DNA of 64,000 nt from Paenibacillus etheri (GTDB lineage Bacteria; Bacillota; Bacilli; Paenibacillales; Paenibacillaceae): assembly GCF_001012825.1 (NCBI RefSeq), contig NZ_LCZJ02000028.1:296-64295 (forward strand), read 5' to 3'. Position numbers and translations under genes: made by a program. A model generated the notes under the pieces. That model made no database searches. It was not told where the DNA came from and saw only the letters and a list, made by a program, of their open reading frames with translations. This document shows positions 36,676 through 45,818 of the stretch, one piece after another (positions within the stretch are counted from its first letter, which is position 1; each line of letters opens with the position of its first letter).

Positions 36676-36840
36676 ACTTAACTTTTTTTAAAAAAATCTC
36701 ATTAGACCTGAGCCCCAACTAAAAGTATACGAAAGTGGTATATACGCTCTTCTTCAGGACAGATAGAATAAAGGTAACCATTTTGCCGGAAGACTGCATT
36801 CAGATTAGCGGACAAAAAAAGTCCTGAAGGGAGCTCAGAT

Positions 36841-37773
36841 ATGTATGATATATCTATAGTGATTCCTACCCGTAACCGAATCGACGACCTTACGGTGTGC
36901 ATAGAGTCCATTGGCAAGCAGACACAGCTTGAGGACATCTCCATCGAGCTATGGATTGTGGACGACGGTGAGATCCCTGAGGACAGATTAGTTTATTATC
37001 GTGAAATACTAACTGGATTACCGCAGGCTGAACTTCATTATCATCGCAAAACTAAGCCTGGCCTCTGGCTTTCCCGTTACGAAGCGCTAGGACTGATCCA
37101 CTCAGAAATTGTGCTCCACTTAGATGACGATGCAGAATTAGATGACTCCTTATATATTCGACGACTGCTAGATACTTATGCAGCCGATGATTCCATTGTT
37201 GGTGTAGGTGGTGTAGCAAAAGGCATACATAGTAGCATTCCAAGCAGGCTGTTCGGTATGATAACCGGACAAATGTCCGGATCACCAGGCAGATTGTCGG
37301 CAAGTATGTTTGCAGGCTCGCAATTCCTTTGGGGAAAGAAGAAGCAGGTATTTGAAACGGATTTTTTTCACGGGTGTAATATGTCCTTCCGGCGCTCGGC
37401 ACTGCGTGATATTAAGCCCTATCCATGGATGACAAGCTACTCCATAGCCGAGGATATTTATTTATCCCACTTGGCCAGCCGCTATGGCAAGCTCGTGATT
37501 AACCCCGACATGAAGATCATCCATCATGAGTCGCCAGGTTCTCGCGATAAGGCGGGCGTTGTAGCACGAGCTACTGCCATCAACCACTATTATCTGCTCA
37601 ACTTGCGAAAAGCTCCGTTTATGAATTATGCTGCTTTGATCTGGACATTGTCTTGTCTGACGGTTAAAGCAACCCTAAAGCGGAATTTCAAAGCCGTTAG
37701 CGGATATGCCAAGGGTATCCTCTTCGTATTAAACCCTCGCAAGAATAAATACAGTGAATATATGCTCGATTAA
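36841..37773 (+). CDS. Glycosyltransferase family 2
   Basis: 310 aa. N-terminal GT-A fold (ISIVIPTRNRIDDL, VDDGE, LHLDDDAELDD as DxD) and EDIYLSHLA near residue 200 as catalytic region. No clear membrane segment apart from a weakly hydrophobic stretch at ~260-280. Substrate unknown; the isolated position gives no pathway. GAAGGGAGC precedes the ATG. Confidence 0.88.
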   Translation: MYDISIVIPTRNRIDDLTVCIESIGKQTQLEDISIELWIVDDGEIPEDRLVYYREILTGLPQAELHYHRKTKPGLWLSRYEALGLIHSEIVLHLDDDAELDDSLYIRRLLDTYAADDSIVGVGGVAKGIHSSIPSRLFGMITGQMSGSPGRLSASMFAGSQFLWGKKKQVFETDFFHGCNMSFRRSALRDIKPYPWMTSYSIAEDIYLSHLASRYGKLVINPDMKIIHHESPGSRDKAGVVARATAINHYYLLNLRKAPFMNYAALIWTLSCLTVKATLKRNFKAVSGYAKGILFVLNPRKNKYSEYMLD

Positions 37774-37805
37774 GTAGCATCGTTTATTTCTAAATCTGTA
37801 GCGCC

Positions 37806-37833
37806 GCTCCGAATCAGGATACGGGGCTTTTTT
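37806..37833 (+). terminator. Terminator after the family 2 glycosyltransferase
   Basis: GCTCCG pairs with CGGGGC (one G-U), then TTTTTT. Confidence 0.7.
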
Positions 37834-37953
37834 CTATGTCGCCCGATTATATCCCTAAATGTGTCATGAAATTAATTTCCATCAACTTGTTATCTGGGTT
37901 ATGATATAAATAATGTGTTTTGTTTTAGAAATTAACTTTATGGATGGTGGAAT

Positions 37954-39057
37954 ATGTTCAAGAACAAAAAAACGACGCTGATCCTCGTTGTAATCGTCAT
38001 CGCCGTCATAGCTGTCGGCGCTTGGCTAATTACTAAAGATAAGGACGATAAAACAGCGGGAACTACGGGTAGCGCAACAACATCCGGAAAAGGAGAGGAA
38101 AAGTCTCTCTCTCAAACCTTTTATATTTATGATACTGTTGTGAATATCAAAGTGTTCGGTGCTACTGTAGAACAGAAAAATATGGATGATATCCAGCACA
38201 TGCTGGAGCGAATGGATATGGAGCTTAGCCGTACCAAAGAAGGTGGAGAGGTTTACGCAGTCAATCAGGCAGCAGGAAAAGAAGCGGTTGTTGTTTCTGA
38301 CGAGACCCTGGATGTTATTAAACAATCCATTCAATATGCAAAGGAAATGGACGGGCTATTTGATCCTACAATCGGTCCGCTAATCGATCTTTGGAATATA
38401 GGTAGTGGTGGAGATAAGGTCCCTCCTCAAGCTGATATCGATAAAGCCAAGAGCCTAACCAATTACAAGGACGTTGAAATTGATGAGGCTGCGAAAACTG
38501 TAAAGCTGATGAAGGAAAATATGGTGCTGGATCTAGGCGGTATTGGTAAAGGTTATGCTGCAGACCGTATCGCTGATTATTTGAAAGAGCAAGATCTAAA
38601 TAGCGCTATGATAAACCTCGGAGGCAGCAGTATTATTGCACTTGGTAAGAAGCCAAACGGCACGGATTGGAATATCGGATTGCAGGACCCAGATCAAAGC
38701 CGTGGCACACAGCTAGGAACTATTAAAATCTCAGATGAGGTCATCGATGCTTCTGGTGTTTACGAACGGTATTTTATGCAGGACAATATTCGTTACCATC
38801 ATATCCTTGATCCACGCACAGGATATCCTTCTCAGAACGGTCTCAAAAGCCTTACCATTATGAGTCCGAATGCAACAGATGCAGATGCCTTATCCACTGG
38901 GGTATTCTTGATGGGAATCGAAGATGGCATGAAATATCTTGAATCTTTACCTGATGTTGAAGCTTTCTTTATTACCGACGACAACAAAATCTATGCCACC
39001 GCAGGCATTAAAGAAAGAATGAACCTGACGGATCCAACCTACAGCTTCGCAGAGTAA
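37954..39057 (+). CDS. apbE: FAD:protein FMN transferase
   Basis: 367 aa. N-terminal anchor (residues ~8-26) and Thr/Gly linker, then the ApbE domain: YDTVVNIKVFG, GLFDPTIGPLIDLWNIG, LDLGGIGKGYAADRIADYL and HHILDPRTGYPSQNG with ATDADALSTGVFLMG. ApbE covalently attaches FMN to Thr of membrane flavoproteins (Rnf/Nqr/FMN-binding reductases). No such partner is in the window. It acts on the outer face of the membrane. Confidence 0.94.
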   Translation: MFKNKKTTLILVVIVIAVIAVGAWLITKDKDDKTAGTTGSATTSGKGEEKSLSQTFYIYDTVVNIKVFGATVEQKNMDDIQHMLERMDMELSRTKEGGEVYAVNQAAGKEAVVVSDETLDVIKQSIQYAKEMDGLFDPTIGPLIDLWNIGSGGDKVPPQADIDKAKSLTNYKDVEIDEAAKTVKLMKENMVLDLGGIGKGYAADRIADYLKEQDLNSAMINLGGSSIIALGKKPNGTDWNIGLQDPDQSRGTQLGTIKISDEVIDASGVYERYFMQDNIRYHHILDPRTGYPSQNGLKSLTIMSPNATDADALSTGVFLMGIEDGMKYLESLPDVEAFFITDDNKIYATAGIKERMNLTDPTYSFAE

Positions 39058-39061
39058 ACGG

Positions 39062-39116
39062 AAAAAGCTTGCCCCATTGAGCCGAAGTTGGCTTTCTAGG
39101 GAGCGAGCTTTTTTTG
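39062..39116 (+). terminator. Terminator of apbE
   Basis: AAAAAGCTTGCCCC pairs imperfectly with GGGAGCGAGCTTTTTTT; an inner GAGCC/GGCTT helix is also present. Confidence 0.9.
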
Positions 39117-39185
39117 AATAGCAGGAGCAGCAAGAAGGCCGCTGTTCCCTCTGTGAAACATGTGAAGAAGAAAGGAGCCAAATCC

Positions 39186-40031
39186 ATGAACCTTATGAAC
39201 CCCCTACCTTCCATAGCAGCGGGTTATCGTCATACCGCCCTGCTTAAATCAGACGGCACGGTGACGGCTGTCGGTGATAATAAATATGGTCAATGTGATG
39301 TAAGCGGCTGGTGCGATATTATAGCGGTTGCGGCGGGTAGTGCTCATACAGGTAATGCTCATACCATCGGGCTTAAATTGGACGGTACAGTGGTTGCTGT
39401 GGGTTGGAATAAGTATGACCAATGCGATGTAAGCGGCTGGTCTGATATTGTTGCGGTAGCCGCAGGTTGGCGTCGTACCGTCGGACTTAAATCGGATGGC
39501 ACAGTGATTGCTGTGGGTCGAAATAATGAAGGCCAATGCAATGTAAGTGGCTGGCATGATATTGTGGCGGTTGCGGCGGGTGACTGGCATACCGTCGGGA
39601 TTAAATCAGACAGAACGGTGACGACCGTAGGTAATAACCGGTATGGCCAACGCAATATAAGTGAATGGCACGACATAGTAGATATAGCGGCGGGTTACCT
39701 TCATACCGCCGGCCTTGGATCGGACGGTACAGTGGTTGCTGTGGGTCGAACTCATGAAGACCAATGCAATGTAAGCGGCTGGCACGGTATTGTGGCTATT
39801 GCGACGGGTAGTCATCATACGATCGGTCTTAAATCGGACGGTACGGTGGTTGCTGCTGGATGGAATAAGCATGGCGAATGCAATATAAGTGACTGGTGCG
39901 ATATTGTGGCGGTTGCGGCGGGTTGTACTCATACTGTCGGTCTTAAATTGAACGGCACAGTGGTTGCTGTGGGTAATAATGAACATAATCAATGCGATGT
40001 AGGCCACTGGGACGGTATCCAACTACCCTGA
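39186..40031 (+). CDS. RCC1-like seven-repeat protein
   Basis: 281 aa from ATG 39186 (AAAGGAGCC upstream); a TTG at 39114 lies in the apbE terminator. The protein is seven tandem ~38-residue repeats of the form AAG..HTVGLKSDGTVVAVG.N..GQCNVSGW.DIVAV; the second carries a five-residue insertion. This is the RCC1 beta-propeller pattern, so one closed seven-bladed propeller is expected. No signal peptide or membrane segment, so cytosolic. Function unknown, probably a binding scaffold. Confidence 0.88.
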   Translation: MNLMNPLPSIAAGYRHTALLKSDGTVTAVGDNKYGQCDVSGWCDIIAVAAGSAHTGNAHTIGLKLDGTVVAVGWNKYDQCDVSGWSDIVAVAAGWRRTVGLKSDGTVIAVGRNNEGQCNVSGWHDIVAVAAGDWHTVGIKSDRTVTTVGNNRYGQRNISEWHDIVDIAAGYLHTAGLGSDGTVVAVGRTHEDQCNVSGWHGIVAIATGSHHTIGLKSDGTVVAAGWNKHGECNISDWCDIVAVAAGCTHTVGLKLNGTVVAVGNNEHNQCDVGHWDGIQLP

Positions 40032-40067
40032 AATTAGTTTTCAATTTTATTGATACATAAATAATGA

Positions 40068-40098
40068 AAGCCATGCGCCGATTTCTCTCGCATGGCTT
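40068..40098. terminator. Bidirectional terminator between the RCC1-like and HAD genes
   Basis: A 10-bp stem AAGCCATGCG with CGCATGGCTT; T-rich on the plus side (ATGTTTT), weaker on the minus side. Confidence 0.75.
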
Positions 40099-40115
40099 AT
40101 GTTTTCCACCTCTTC

Positions 40116-40826
40116 TCACACCAAAGGAAGCTCGCCAAATTCCTTATAATTAGTAAAAATATAACTAGGCTTATGATCCGTAGCTGGTTGTCTGCCTCTC
40201 GGATTATACCAACAAACCTTCCAGCCTGCCGCGAGCGCTCCAACTACATCATTGGCCCACGTATCCCCTATATAAAGCGAGTTGTTCGCCGAAGTGCCTG
40301 TCTTTTGATTAACGTGTACGAATATTTCCGGGTCCGGTTTAGCAAGACCTACAGCATCAGAAATAAAGATCATGTCCTCGGGAATCATCTGATCCAAGCC
40401 TAGCCCGCGAATCTTACTCATCTGATGATCCTTCGGTCCATTCGTAATAATGCCTACCTTATGACCGTCCGCAATAAATCGTTCAAGATGCTCACGCACC
40501 CCATCAATCATCTGAATCGTATATTGACGTCCAATATATGCCGCTTGAATCGCTGTGGCTTGATCGCGATCAATCTGCAATCCATATTCGGCAAAAGCAA
40601 GCTCCAAACGGCGCACTCTCGTCTCTTCAAGCGGAATCTCTCCGCGCAAATACACCGGCCACAACACATCACTATGATGTCTTACTTTATAGAATAACTC
40701 TGCAAAATCCAGACTATTCTCGTCTGGGCTGAGCACTTCTCGTACTGCTTCTTGAAATGGTACGAGATGATCATACAACGTATCATCGAGATCAAAAAAG
40801 ATTGCCAACATATGACTTGTTTCCAC
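40116..40826 (-). CDS. HAD-family hydrolase (YjjG-like)
   Basis: 236 aa. FFDLDDTLYDH (nucleophile Asp), IITNGPKDHQ (motif II), KPDPEIF (Lys) and YIGDTWANDV (acidic motif) give a full HAD set; the helical cap between ~20 and 95 is typical of nucleotidases such as YjjG. Start GTG 40826, 6 nt after AAGGGGC; an ATG at 40811 lacks a good Shine-Dalgarno. Confidence 0.88.
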   Translation of the reverse strand: METSHMLAIFFDLDDTLYDHLVPFQEAVREVLSPDENSLDFAELFYKVRHHSDVLWPVYLRGEIPLEETRVRRLELAFAEYGLQIDRDQATAIQAAYIGRQYTIQMIDGVREHLERFIADGHKVGIITNGPKDHQMSKIRGLGLDQMIPEDMIFISDAVGLAKPDPEIFVHVNQKTGTSANNSLYIGDTWANDVVGALAAGWKVCWYNPRGRQPATDHKPSYIFTNYKEFGELPLV

Positions 40827-40862
40827 TTTAACGCCCCTTACTCGTCTTTCTCTCTAGCTATT

Positions 40863-41327
40863 TTAGAAAAAAAGGTTATAGGTATAAAATTCATCATCCC
40901 GAATGTAGCCTTGCGCTTCATACAACCGCTGCGCCCCCACATTCTCCGTCATCGTTGTCAGGGATAAGCCCTTCGTATTCGTAGAGACCGCATAATCTCT
41001 AGCACTTTCCAGCAGTATAGCACCTAGCCCTTGCCCTCGGATTTCTGCAGTAACGAACAAATCATTTAGTATCCAGAGGCGCTGCATTGATATCGATGAA
41101 AAAGAAGGATACAGCTGTGTGAAGCCCCACGCCCGTTTCTCATCGCCTTCCCCCTCAACTACCATAAGGATCACAGATTCATTCAGCTTTAGTCTGTCGG
41201 CTAAGAAGGTTCGTGCCCCGTCCCGATCAGAGGCTGCTCCATAGAAGACTCGATATTCATCAAATAATGGTATGAGCCGTTCTAAATCATCCAAAACCAC
41301 ACGTTCTATACGATATTTATTCATCAT
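40863..41327 (-). CDS. GNAT-family N-acetyltransferase
   Basis: 154 aa. LNDLFVTAEIRGQGLGAILLESA (acetyl-CoA loop RGQGLG) and NVGAQRLYEAQGY. The FYGAASDRDGARTFLADRL region resembles GNATs acting on small amines; substrate unknown. Transcribed with the HAD gene, 36 nt apart. Confidence 0.88.
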   Translation of the reverse strand: MMNKYRIERVVLDDLERLIPLFDEYRVFYGAASDRDGARTFLADRLKLNESVILMVVEGEGDEKRAWGFTQLYPSFSSISMQRLWILNDLFVTAEIRGQGLGAILLESARDYAVSTNTKGLSLTTMTENVGAQRLYEAQGYIRDDEFYTYNLFF

Positions 41328-41426
41328 CAGCGCTCACTTTCCGGCTTCGCCCGTTTTAACCTCATTGTAAATGGTAACCGAGCTATTCACCATGGAGAGA
41401 ACATCGAATCATTTGGACAATTGACC

Positions 41427-41933
41427 TTATTCCTTTGAATCGTAGAATACGTGCCGAGCACTAACCTTGCCCGCTTCGATATCCAACAGTCCAAAAGAAT
41501 ACAATTTCTCACGTCGCTTATCTGTAGGAGAACCAGGATTAAATAGCAGGATCCCATTCTCCTCTCTTAGCAAGGGCTGATGTGAATGACCGAATAGAAT
41601 ACAATCCACCTCATCATTTGCAAAAGCAAGCAGAGCATTTCCGTCCGTTCCTTTGCGGGAATGCGGCGTATGTCCATGTACCATTCCGATCCGGATTCCC
41701 TCAAGGGTAATGATCTTGCGCTCTCCGAAACGCTCAATGATCTCATCGCCATCATTATTTCCGGCAATCCCCTCTACCGGTGCTAATTCTGACAGCAAAT
41801 CATAGATTCCCATACTCACCCAATCACCGAGATGCAAGATTAAATCCACATTTTGAAACTCTGCAATGAGTGCCTTTGGCAGAGACTTAGCCATTCTTGA
41901 CATATGTGTATCAGATACGACTCCTACTTTCAT
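41427..41933 (-). CDS. YfcE/MJ0936-type metallophosphodiesterase
   Basis: 168 aa. GVVSDTHMSR, LHLGDWV, AGNNDGDE, MVHGHTP and FGHSHQP form the complete metal-binding motif set of the YfcE calcineurin-like family. TAGGAGCTG precedes the ATG. A cytosolic phosphodiesterase of unknown natural substrate. Confidence 0.92.
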   Translation of the reverse strand: MKVGVVSDTHMSRMAKSLPKALIAEFQNVDLILHLGDWVSMGIYDLLSELAPVEGIAGNNDGDEIIERFGERKIITLEGIRIGMVHGHTPHSRKGTDGNALLAFANDEVDCILFGHSHQPLLREENGILLFNPGSPTDKRREKLYSFGLLDIEAGKVSARHVFYDSKE

Positions 41934-42059
41934 AAATCTCAGCTCCTAATCTATCATCCTCAACTTTGGTTATCATACTTATTCATAAATCTAATATTCA
42001 AATAATTGTACGATTTGCTTAAGCGAGAAGCAAGTTCTATGACTTCTTCCACTCCGCAG

Positions 42060-43253
42060 CTAGTTCTCCCTATCTCGCCAATTCCATAGTCTTACTTCCT
42101 CAACATGTATGTTATTGATCCATGCTTCTTCCTTCAACTTGAGAAGTTCTTTCACCGGACCGGTTACAACAGCTCCATAGAGCTTAACTCCATTCTTCTC
42201 TATATAACTAATGGAATCATCCAAATCAATGAACGGAATCACCTTATTGGCGATGGACCTATGCTCCTGCAACAAGCGTAATGTCTTTAGGAAGTTTGCA
42301 TTACGCAGCTCACCATCCCCATATGAGTTAAAAGATGGAGAAACACTCGTGCGGCTAGTCACCCCTCCAAACCAACCCCACTTTTTCTTTGACTCTTGTG
42401 TCACCTTCATATCATCAGCATGCCAGATGGGCGTACTTGGAAATCCTAAGGGATCATTTATTACTGGCTCTTGTGTCCTTGGACCTGTATCTGCTGCGAA
42501 CCACAAAAGCTCAAGATTTTTATGCTGAAACTTCTTCAACAGCTCATCAGTCGTAAAAAATTGCTCAAAAGACAAATAGGCTTCTCCTACCGTACCCTCA
42601 GGGAGCTTCTCTAGTTTTTTCCACTCACTGCTGTCATCCATCCTATTTTCTGCAAGCTGGTTCTCAATGGGGTAGACAAAGTAATTACCTGTCCCACTGC
42701 GTTCATATGTCCATGAATAACTATAGATTCTAGGCCAGCCTAATAGAAACTTCATCGAATAATCCCCAACATTAATCCGCGCATCACCAATTTGTTTTAT
42801 TATTCCGCCCTTCAGATTCATATTAAAAAATGGACCCGAATCACTACTCAAATGGACGATTGTATTCGGCTGTGAGACAGCAATAGCGGAAGAAACAACA
42901 TCACGGTAAGTTTCTCCTCTTTCTCCAGTGCCATAAAATATCGCGGTGATGATACTACTGATAATCAAGAACATCAAGAACGCAGAGATTACCGTAAAAG
43001 TATTCGATATACGAGCTCTCCATTTTCCACGGCGGATGATCTTTTTTTCCTTGCCAGATCTGTTTCTTTTACCCTTTCCGAATTTTATGCTCTTATCCTC
43101 ACTTGAAGCCGGCTTTTCTTCACCCATGAGTTCATCCAGATAAGCCTGATAAGCTTCCATCTTCTCCAGTTCGCGCTCCACTTCATCCCTATCATCGTCA
43201 GCAAGGGTACCTTCGCCGTACCTTCTTAACTTCTCCTTGAACTCCTCACTCAT
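42060..43253 (-). CDS. Membrane anti-sigma factor (YhdL-like)
   Basis: 397 aa. Cytosolic N-terminal ~85 residues (EEFKEKLRRYGEGTLADDDRDEVERELEKMEAYQAYLDEL) resemble the sigma-binding domain found in SigM regulators, then a single membrane segment (~88-112) and a large extracellular domain. ATG 43253 is 7 nt after GGAGGAGG and overlaps the sigma gene by 8 nt, so the two are translationally coupled. It should hold the sigma factor at the membrane until an envelope signal arrives. No zinc-binding HxxxCxxC seen. Confidence 0.85.
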   Translation of the reverse strand: MSEEFKEKLRRYGEGTLADDDRDEVERELEKMEAYQAYLDELMGEEKPASSEDKSIKFGKGKRNRSGKEKKIIRRGKWRARISNTFTVISAFLMFLIISSIITAIFYGTGERGETYRDVVSSAIAVSQPNTIVHLSSDSGPFFNMNLKGGIIKQIGDARINVGDYSMKFLLGWPRIYSYSWTYERSGTGNYFVYPIENQLAENRMDDSSEWKKLEKLPEGTVGEAYLSFEQFFTTDELLKKFQHKNLELLWFAADTGPRTQEPVINDPLGFPSTPIWHADDMKVTQESKKKWGWFGGVTSRTSVSPSFNSYGDGELRNANFLKTLRLLQEHRSIANKVIPFIDLDDSISYIEKNGVKLYGAVVTGPVKELLKLKEEAWINNIHVEEVRLWNWRDREN

Positions 43254-43749
43254 GTTCATTCCTCCTCCGCTCTGCCTCACGCAGCTTCTGTCTAGCCCGA
43301 AAGATCAATATCTTATATTGGGACAGACCCACATTCATAATATCCGATGCTTCCAGATAACTAAGACCATGAAAATCATGCAGCAGCAGTGCATGCCTCT
43401 GATTGTCCGGCAGCTCACCTATAGCAATCCTCATCTCTTCCCAACGTTCCTGCCGAAGCAGCGTGCTTTCCGTGGTATCAGGATGAGCGAGCTGTTTAAA
43501 AAACTCCTCGCTCTGAACTGTGCTACGTCCTTCCTTCCGCTTATAATCTACGAAGGCATTGTAGGCGACACGGAACAGCCAAGGCTTAATCTTCTCGTCT
43601 TTACAGTCCTCCAAATATAAATAAGCACGGTAAAAGGTCTCCTGCATCAAGTCCTCCGCCGCATGATGATCACCACAAAGGGAGCGCAAATAGCGGTAAA
43701 TATCCATCACATACATCTGATATATTTCATCCAGTGAATTTCGCTTCAT
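43246..43749 (-). CDS. ECF-family RNA polymerase sigma factor (SigM-like)
   Basis: 167 aa. Region 2: YVMDIYRYLRSLCGD, AEDLMQETFYRAYLYL, KPWLFRVAYNAFVDYKRK. Region 4: ELPDNQRHALLLHDFHGLSYLEASDIM with an RAR-Q-LRE end. ATG 43749 follows AAGGGGGGAG; an in-frame start at 43785 is upstream of the ECF -10 and would not be transcribed. Envelope-stress role is inferred from the coupled membrane anti-sigma. Confidence 0.92.
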   Translation of the reverse strand: MKRNSLDEIYQMYVMDIYRYLRSLCGDHHAAEDLMQETFYRAYLYLEDCKDEKIKPWLFRVAYNAFVDYKRKEGRSTVQSEEFFKQLAHPDTTESTLLRQERWEEMRIAIGELPDNQRHALLLHDFHGLSYLEASDIMNVGLSQYKILIFRARQKLREAERRRNEHE

Positions 43750-43771
43750 GCACTCCCCCCTTAACCTAACC

Positions 43772-43796
43772 ACGTATACTCGCATAAAAAGTTACA
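43772..43796 (-). promoter_or_regulatory. Candidate ECF autoregulatory promoter
   Basis: TGTAAC (43796-43791), 16-bp spacer, CGT (43774-43772): the AAC-N16-CGT layout of Bacillus ECF promoters. It lies ~25 nt before the sigma ATG, directly after the yclQ terminator. Confidence 0.65.
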
Positions 43797-43853
43797 GCTA
43801 AATTTAGCAACTAGTATGAATATACCAGTAATTCTAAGAAAAAAAGCAAAAAA

Positions 43854-43893
43854 AAGCCTGCTGACAAGGAGCTTTACTCCTGCCAACAGGCTT
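43854..43893 (-). terminator. Terminator of the yclNOPQ operon
   Basis: AAGCCTGTTG pairs with CAGCAGGCTT on the minus strand, followed by eight T. Confidence 0.9.
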
Positions 43894-43946
43894 GTTAATA
43901 ACCATCTGGAAATCATTTAATCGTTCAATTCCCCGAGTTACTCTGC

Positions 43947-44948
43947 TTACAGAACAACTTCAACTTCTTTGAGCATTTCACTAACGGATACCAAACCGCC
44001 ACCGGACAAGTACCAGTAGTTAGGATCTAGGTAAATGATTTTACCGTTTTTGAAAGCATTTGTGTTCTTCACGAGATCGTTCTCAACCGCATCCTTCGCT
44101 GAGCCAGATTTGCTGCCATCACTCTTCACAGCCGCATCTCTATCTACTACGAACAAATAATCCGGATTCTTGTCGGCTACATATTCGTAAGATACGCTTT
44201 GACCATGAGTGGATACTTCGATTTTATCATCCGCTTGTGCAAATCCGAATACATCATGGATAATACCGAAACGGGAACCAGAACCATACGCACTGATTTT
44301 TCCTTCATTGGCGAGAATAATAAGCGATTTTTTACCATCGGCTTTAGCTTTCTCATTCAGCGCTTTAACGGAATCATTAATAGCAGTAAGTTCAGTCTCT
44401 ACTTCAGCTTCCTTGCCAAATATTTGCCCCAACGTCTTCACATTTTTTGTGAAGGATTCCATGTAATTGGCATTATCTACAGCAACGTACAGTGTAGGAG
44501 CAATTTTGCTGAATTCTTCATAAGAATCTTGCTGTCTGCCGGAAATGATGATCAGATCCGGAGAAAGACTATTTATTTTTTCGAAGTCAGGCTCTTTCAA
44601 ACCACCGACATTCTCATATTTGGCATCGCTATATTTAGAGAGATAAGAGGGTACATTACTTTGAGGCAATCCAGTAACCTCTACACCCAGTTTATCCAAA
44701 GTATCGAGTGTGCCGAAGTCAAATACAACCACTTTCTGTGGGTTGCTCTTAATCGTAATTTCTCCAAGTTCATGTTTAATAGTAAGATCTTTCGATTCTG
44801 TAGTCGGTGCAGTAGTAGCTCCAGTATTGCCTGCCGATGCTGTACTATTATCTGAAGTTGCTGCATTATTGGAGCCACAGGCCGCCAAGATTACGGCAAG
44901 AAACACTGTCATGATTAGTAAAGATAAATTCTTCTTCAAAATGTTCAC
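43947..44948 (-). CDS. yclQ: Siderophore-binding lipoprotein (YclQ-like)
   Basis: 333 aa. Lipobox LAAC at Cys ~24, Thr/Ala-rich linker, then an FecB-type fold. KVVVFDFGTLDTLDKLG, LKEPDFEKI, PDLIIISGRQ, FGIIHDVFG and STHGQSVSYEY match B. subtilis YclQ closely; YclNOPQ imports petrobactin-type catecholate siderophores. Last gene of the operon, 114 nt after yclP, so it may also have its own expression control. Confidence 0.93.
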   Translation of the reverse strand: MNILKKNLSLLIMTVFLAVILAACGSNNAATSDNSTASAGNTGATTAPTTESKDLTIKHELGEITIKSNPQKVVVFDFGTLDTLDKLGVEVTGLPQSNVPSYLSKYSDAKYENVGGLKEPDFEKINSLSPDLIIISGRQQDSYEEFSKIAPTLYVAVDNANYMESFTKNVKTLGQIFGKEAEVETELTAINDSVKALNEKAKADGKKSLIILANEGKISAYGSGSRFGIIHDVFGFAQADDKIEVSTHGQSVSYEYVADKNPDYLFVVDRDAAVKSDGSKSGSAKDAVENDLVKNTNAFKNGKIIYLDPNYWYLSGGGLVSVSEMLKEVEVVL

Positions 44949-45062
44949 CCCTAAAATTTATAGTCAAGCTATTTGAATTATTCGCGTATACGTCTAGGAA
45001 GCTGGCGCCTTTCACTTCATGCGTTACGTCATAATAATTTCCGAATGTAAGTAGCGTCTGGT

Positions 45063-45818
45063 TTAAAAATAGACACCAATTTTGCGGCCACCTATTGTCT
45101 CTATAGGGATATCCATGTCATATACATCCCTAAGCACTGCCGTATCAATAATTTCATCCACCGTACCCGATGAAGCTACCCGCCCATTCTTGAGCGCTAC
45201 GATGTAGTCAGAGTAACAAGAAGCGAAATTAATATCATGAATGACGAGCACAATCGTCTTGCCCTTCTCTTCTACCAATCGGCGTAATACTTTCATAATT
45301 TGTACAGAATGCTTCATATCCAGGTTGTTGAGTGGTTCATCAAGCAAAATATACTCGGTATCCTGAGCCATAACCATCGCAATATATGCTCTCTGACGTT
45401 GTCCACCGCTAAGCTGATCAATATATTTATCCTGCATCTCCTGAAGATCCATGTAAGCAATGGCTTCGTCAACGAACGCTCGATCCTCAGGTGTGAGCTT
45501 CCCTTGTGAATATGGGAACCTTCCAAAAGAAACGAGTTCCTTCACGGTGAGACGTACGCTGATGTGATTGGACTGCTTTAGTACCGATATTTTACGAGCA
45601 AGCTCATTACTCTTACAGCTGCCAATTTCCTTCCCTTCGATCAATACTTCTCCCGCGTCTTTGGAGATAAGTCTACTGATCATGGAGAGCAACGTGCTTT
45701 TACCAGCTCCGTTAGGGCCGATAAACGAGGTGATTGCACCCTTTGTAATGGATAAAGACACATCATCAACGACGATTACTCCGCCATAACGCTTGGTTAC
45801 ATGCTTAACTTCTACCAC
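45063..45818 (-). CDS. yclP: Siderophore ABC transporter ATPase (YclP-like)
   Basis: 251 aa FepC-type ATPase: GPNGAGKST, Q-loop LKQSNHISVRLTVKELVSFGRFPYSQG, LSGGQRQRAYIAMVMAQ, ILLDEPLNNLD, switch His in VIHD. Start GTG 45818, 8 nt after AAAGGAG, overlapping yclO by 7 nt. Confidence 0.94.
   Translation of the reverse strand: MVEVKHVTKRYGGVIVVDDVSLSITKGAITSFIGPNGAGKSTLLSMISRLISKDAGEVLIEGKEIGSCKSNELARKISVLKQSNHISVRLTVKELVSFGRFPYSQGKLTPEDRAFVDEAIAYMDLQEMQDKYIDQLSGGQRQRAYIAMVMAQDTEYILLDEPLNNLDMKHSVQIMKVLRRLVEEKGKTIVLVIHDINFASCYSDYIVALKNGRVASSGTVDEIIDTAVLRDVYDMDIPIETIGGRKIGVYF

Noticed and set aside
39249-40022. Frames opposite the RCC1-like gene with their own repeats
   Set aside because: Their periodicity merely mirrors the 114-nt repeats of the sense gene.
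44199-44855. 218-codon open frame opposite yclQ
   Set aside because: Antisense shadow of an intact lipoprotein gene.
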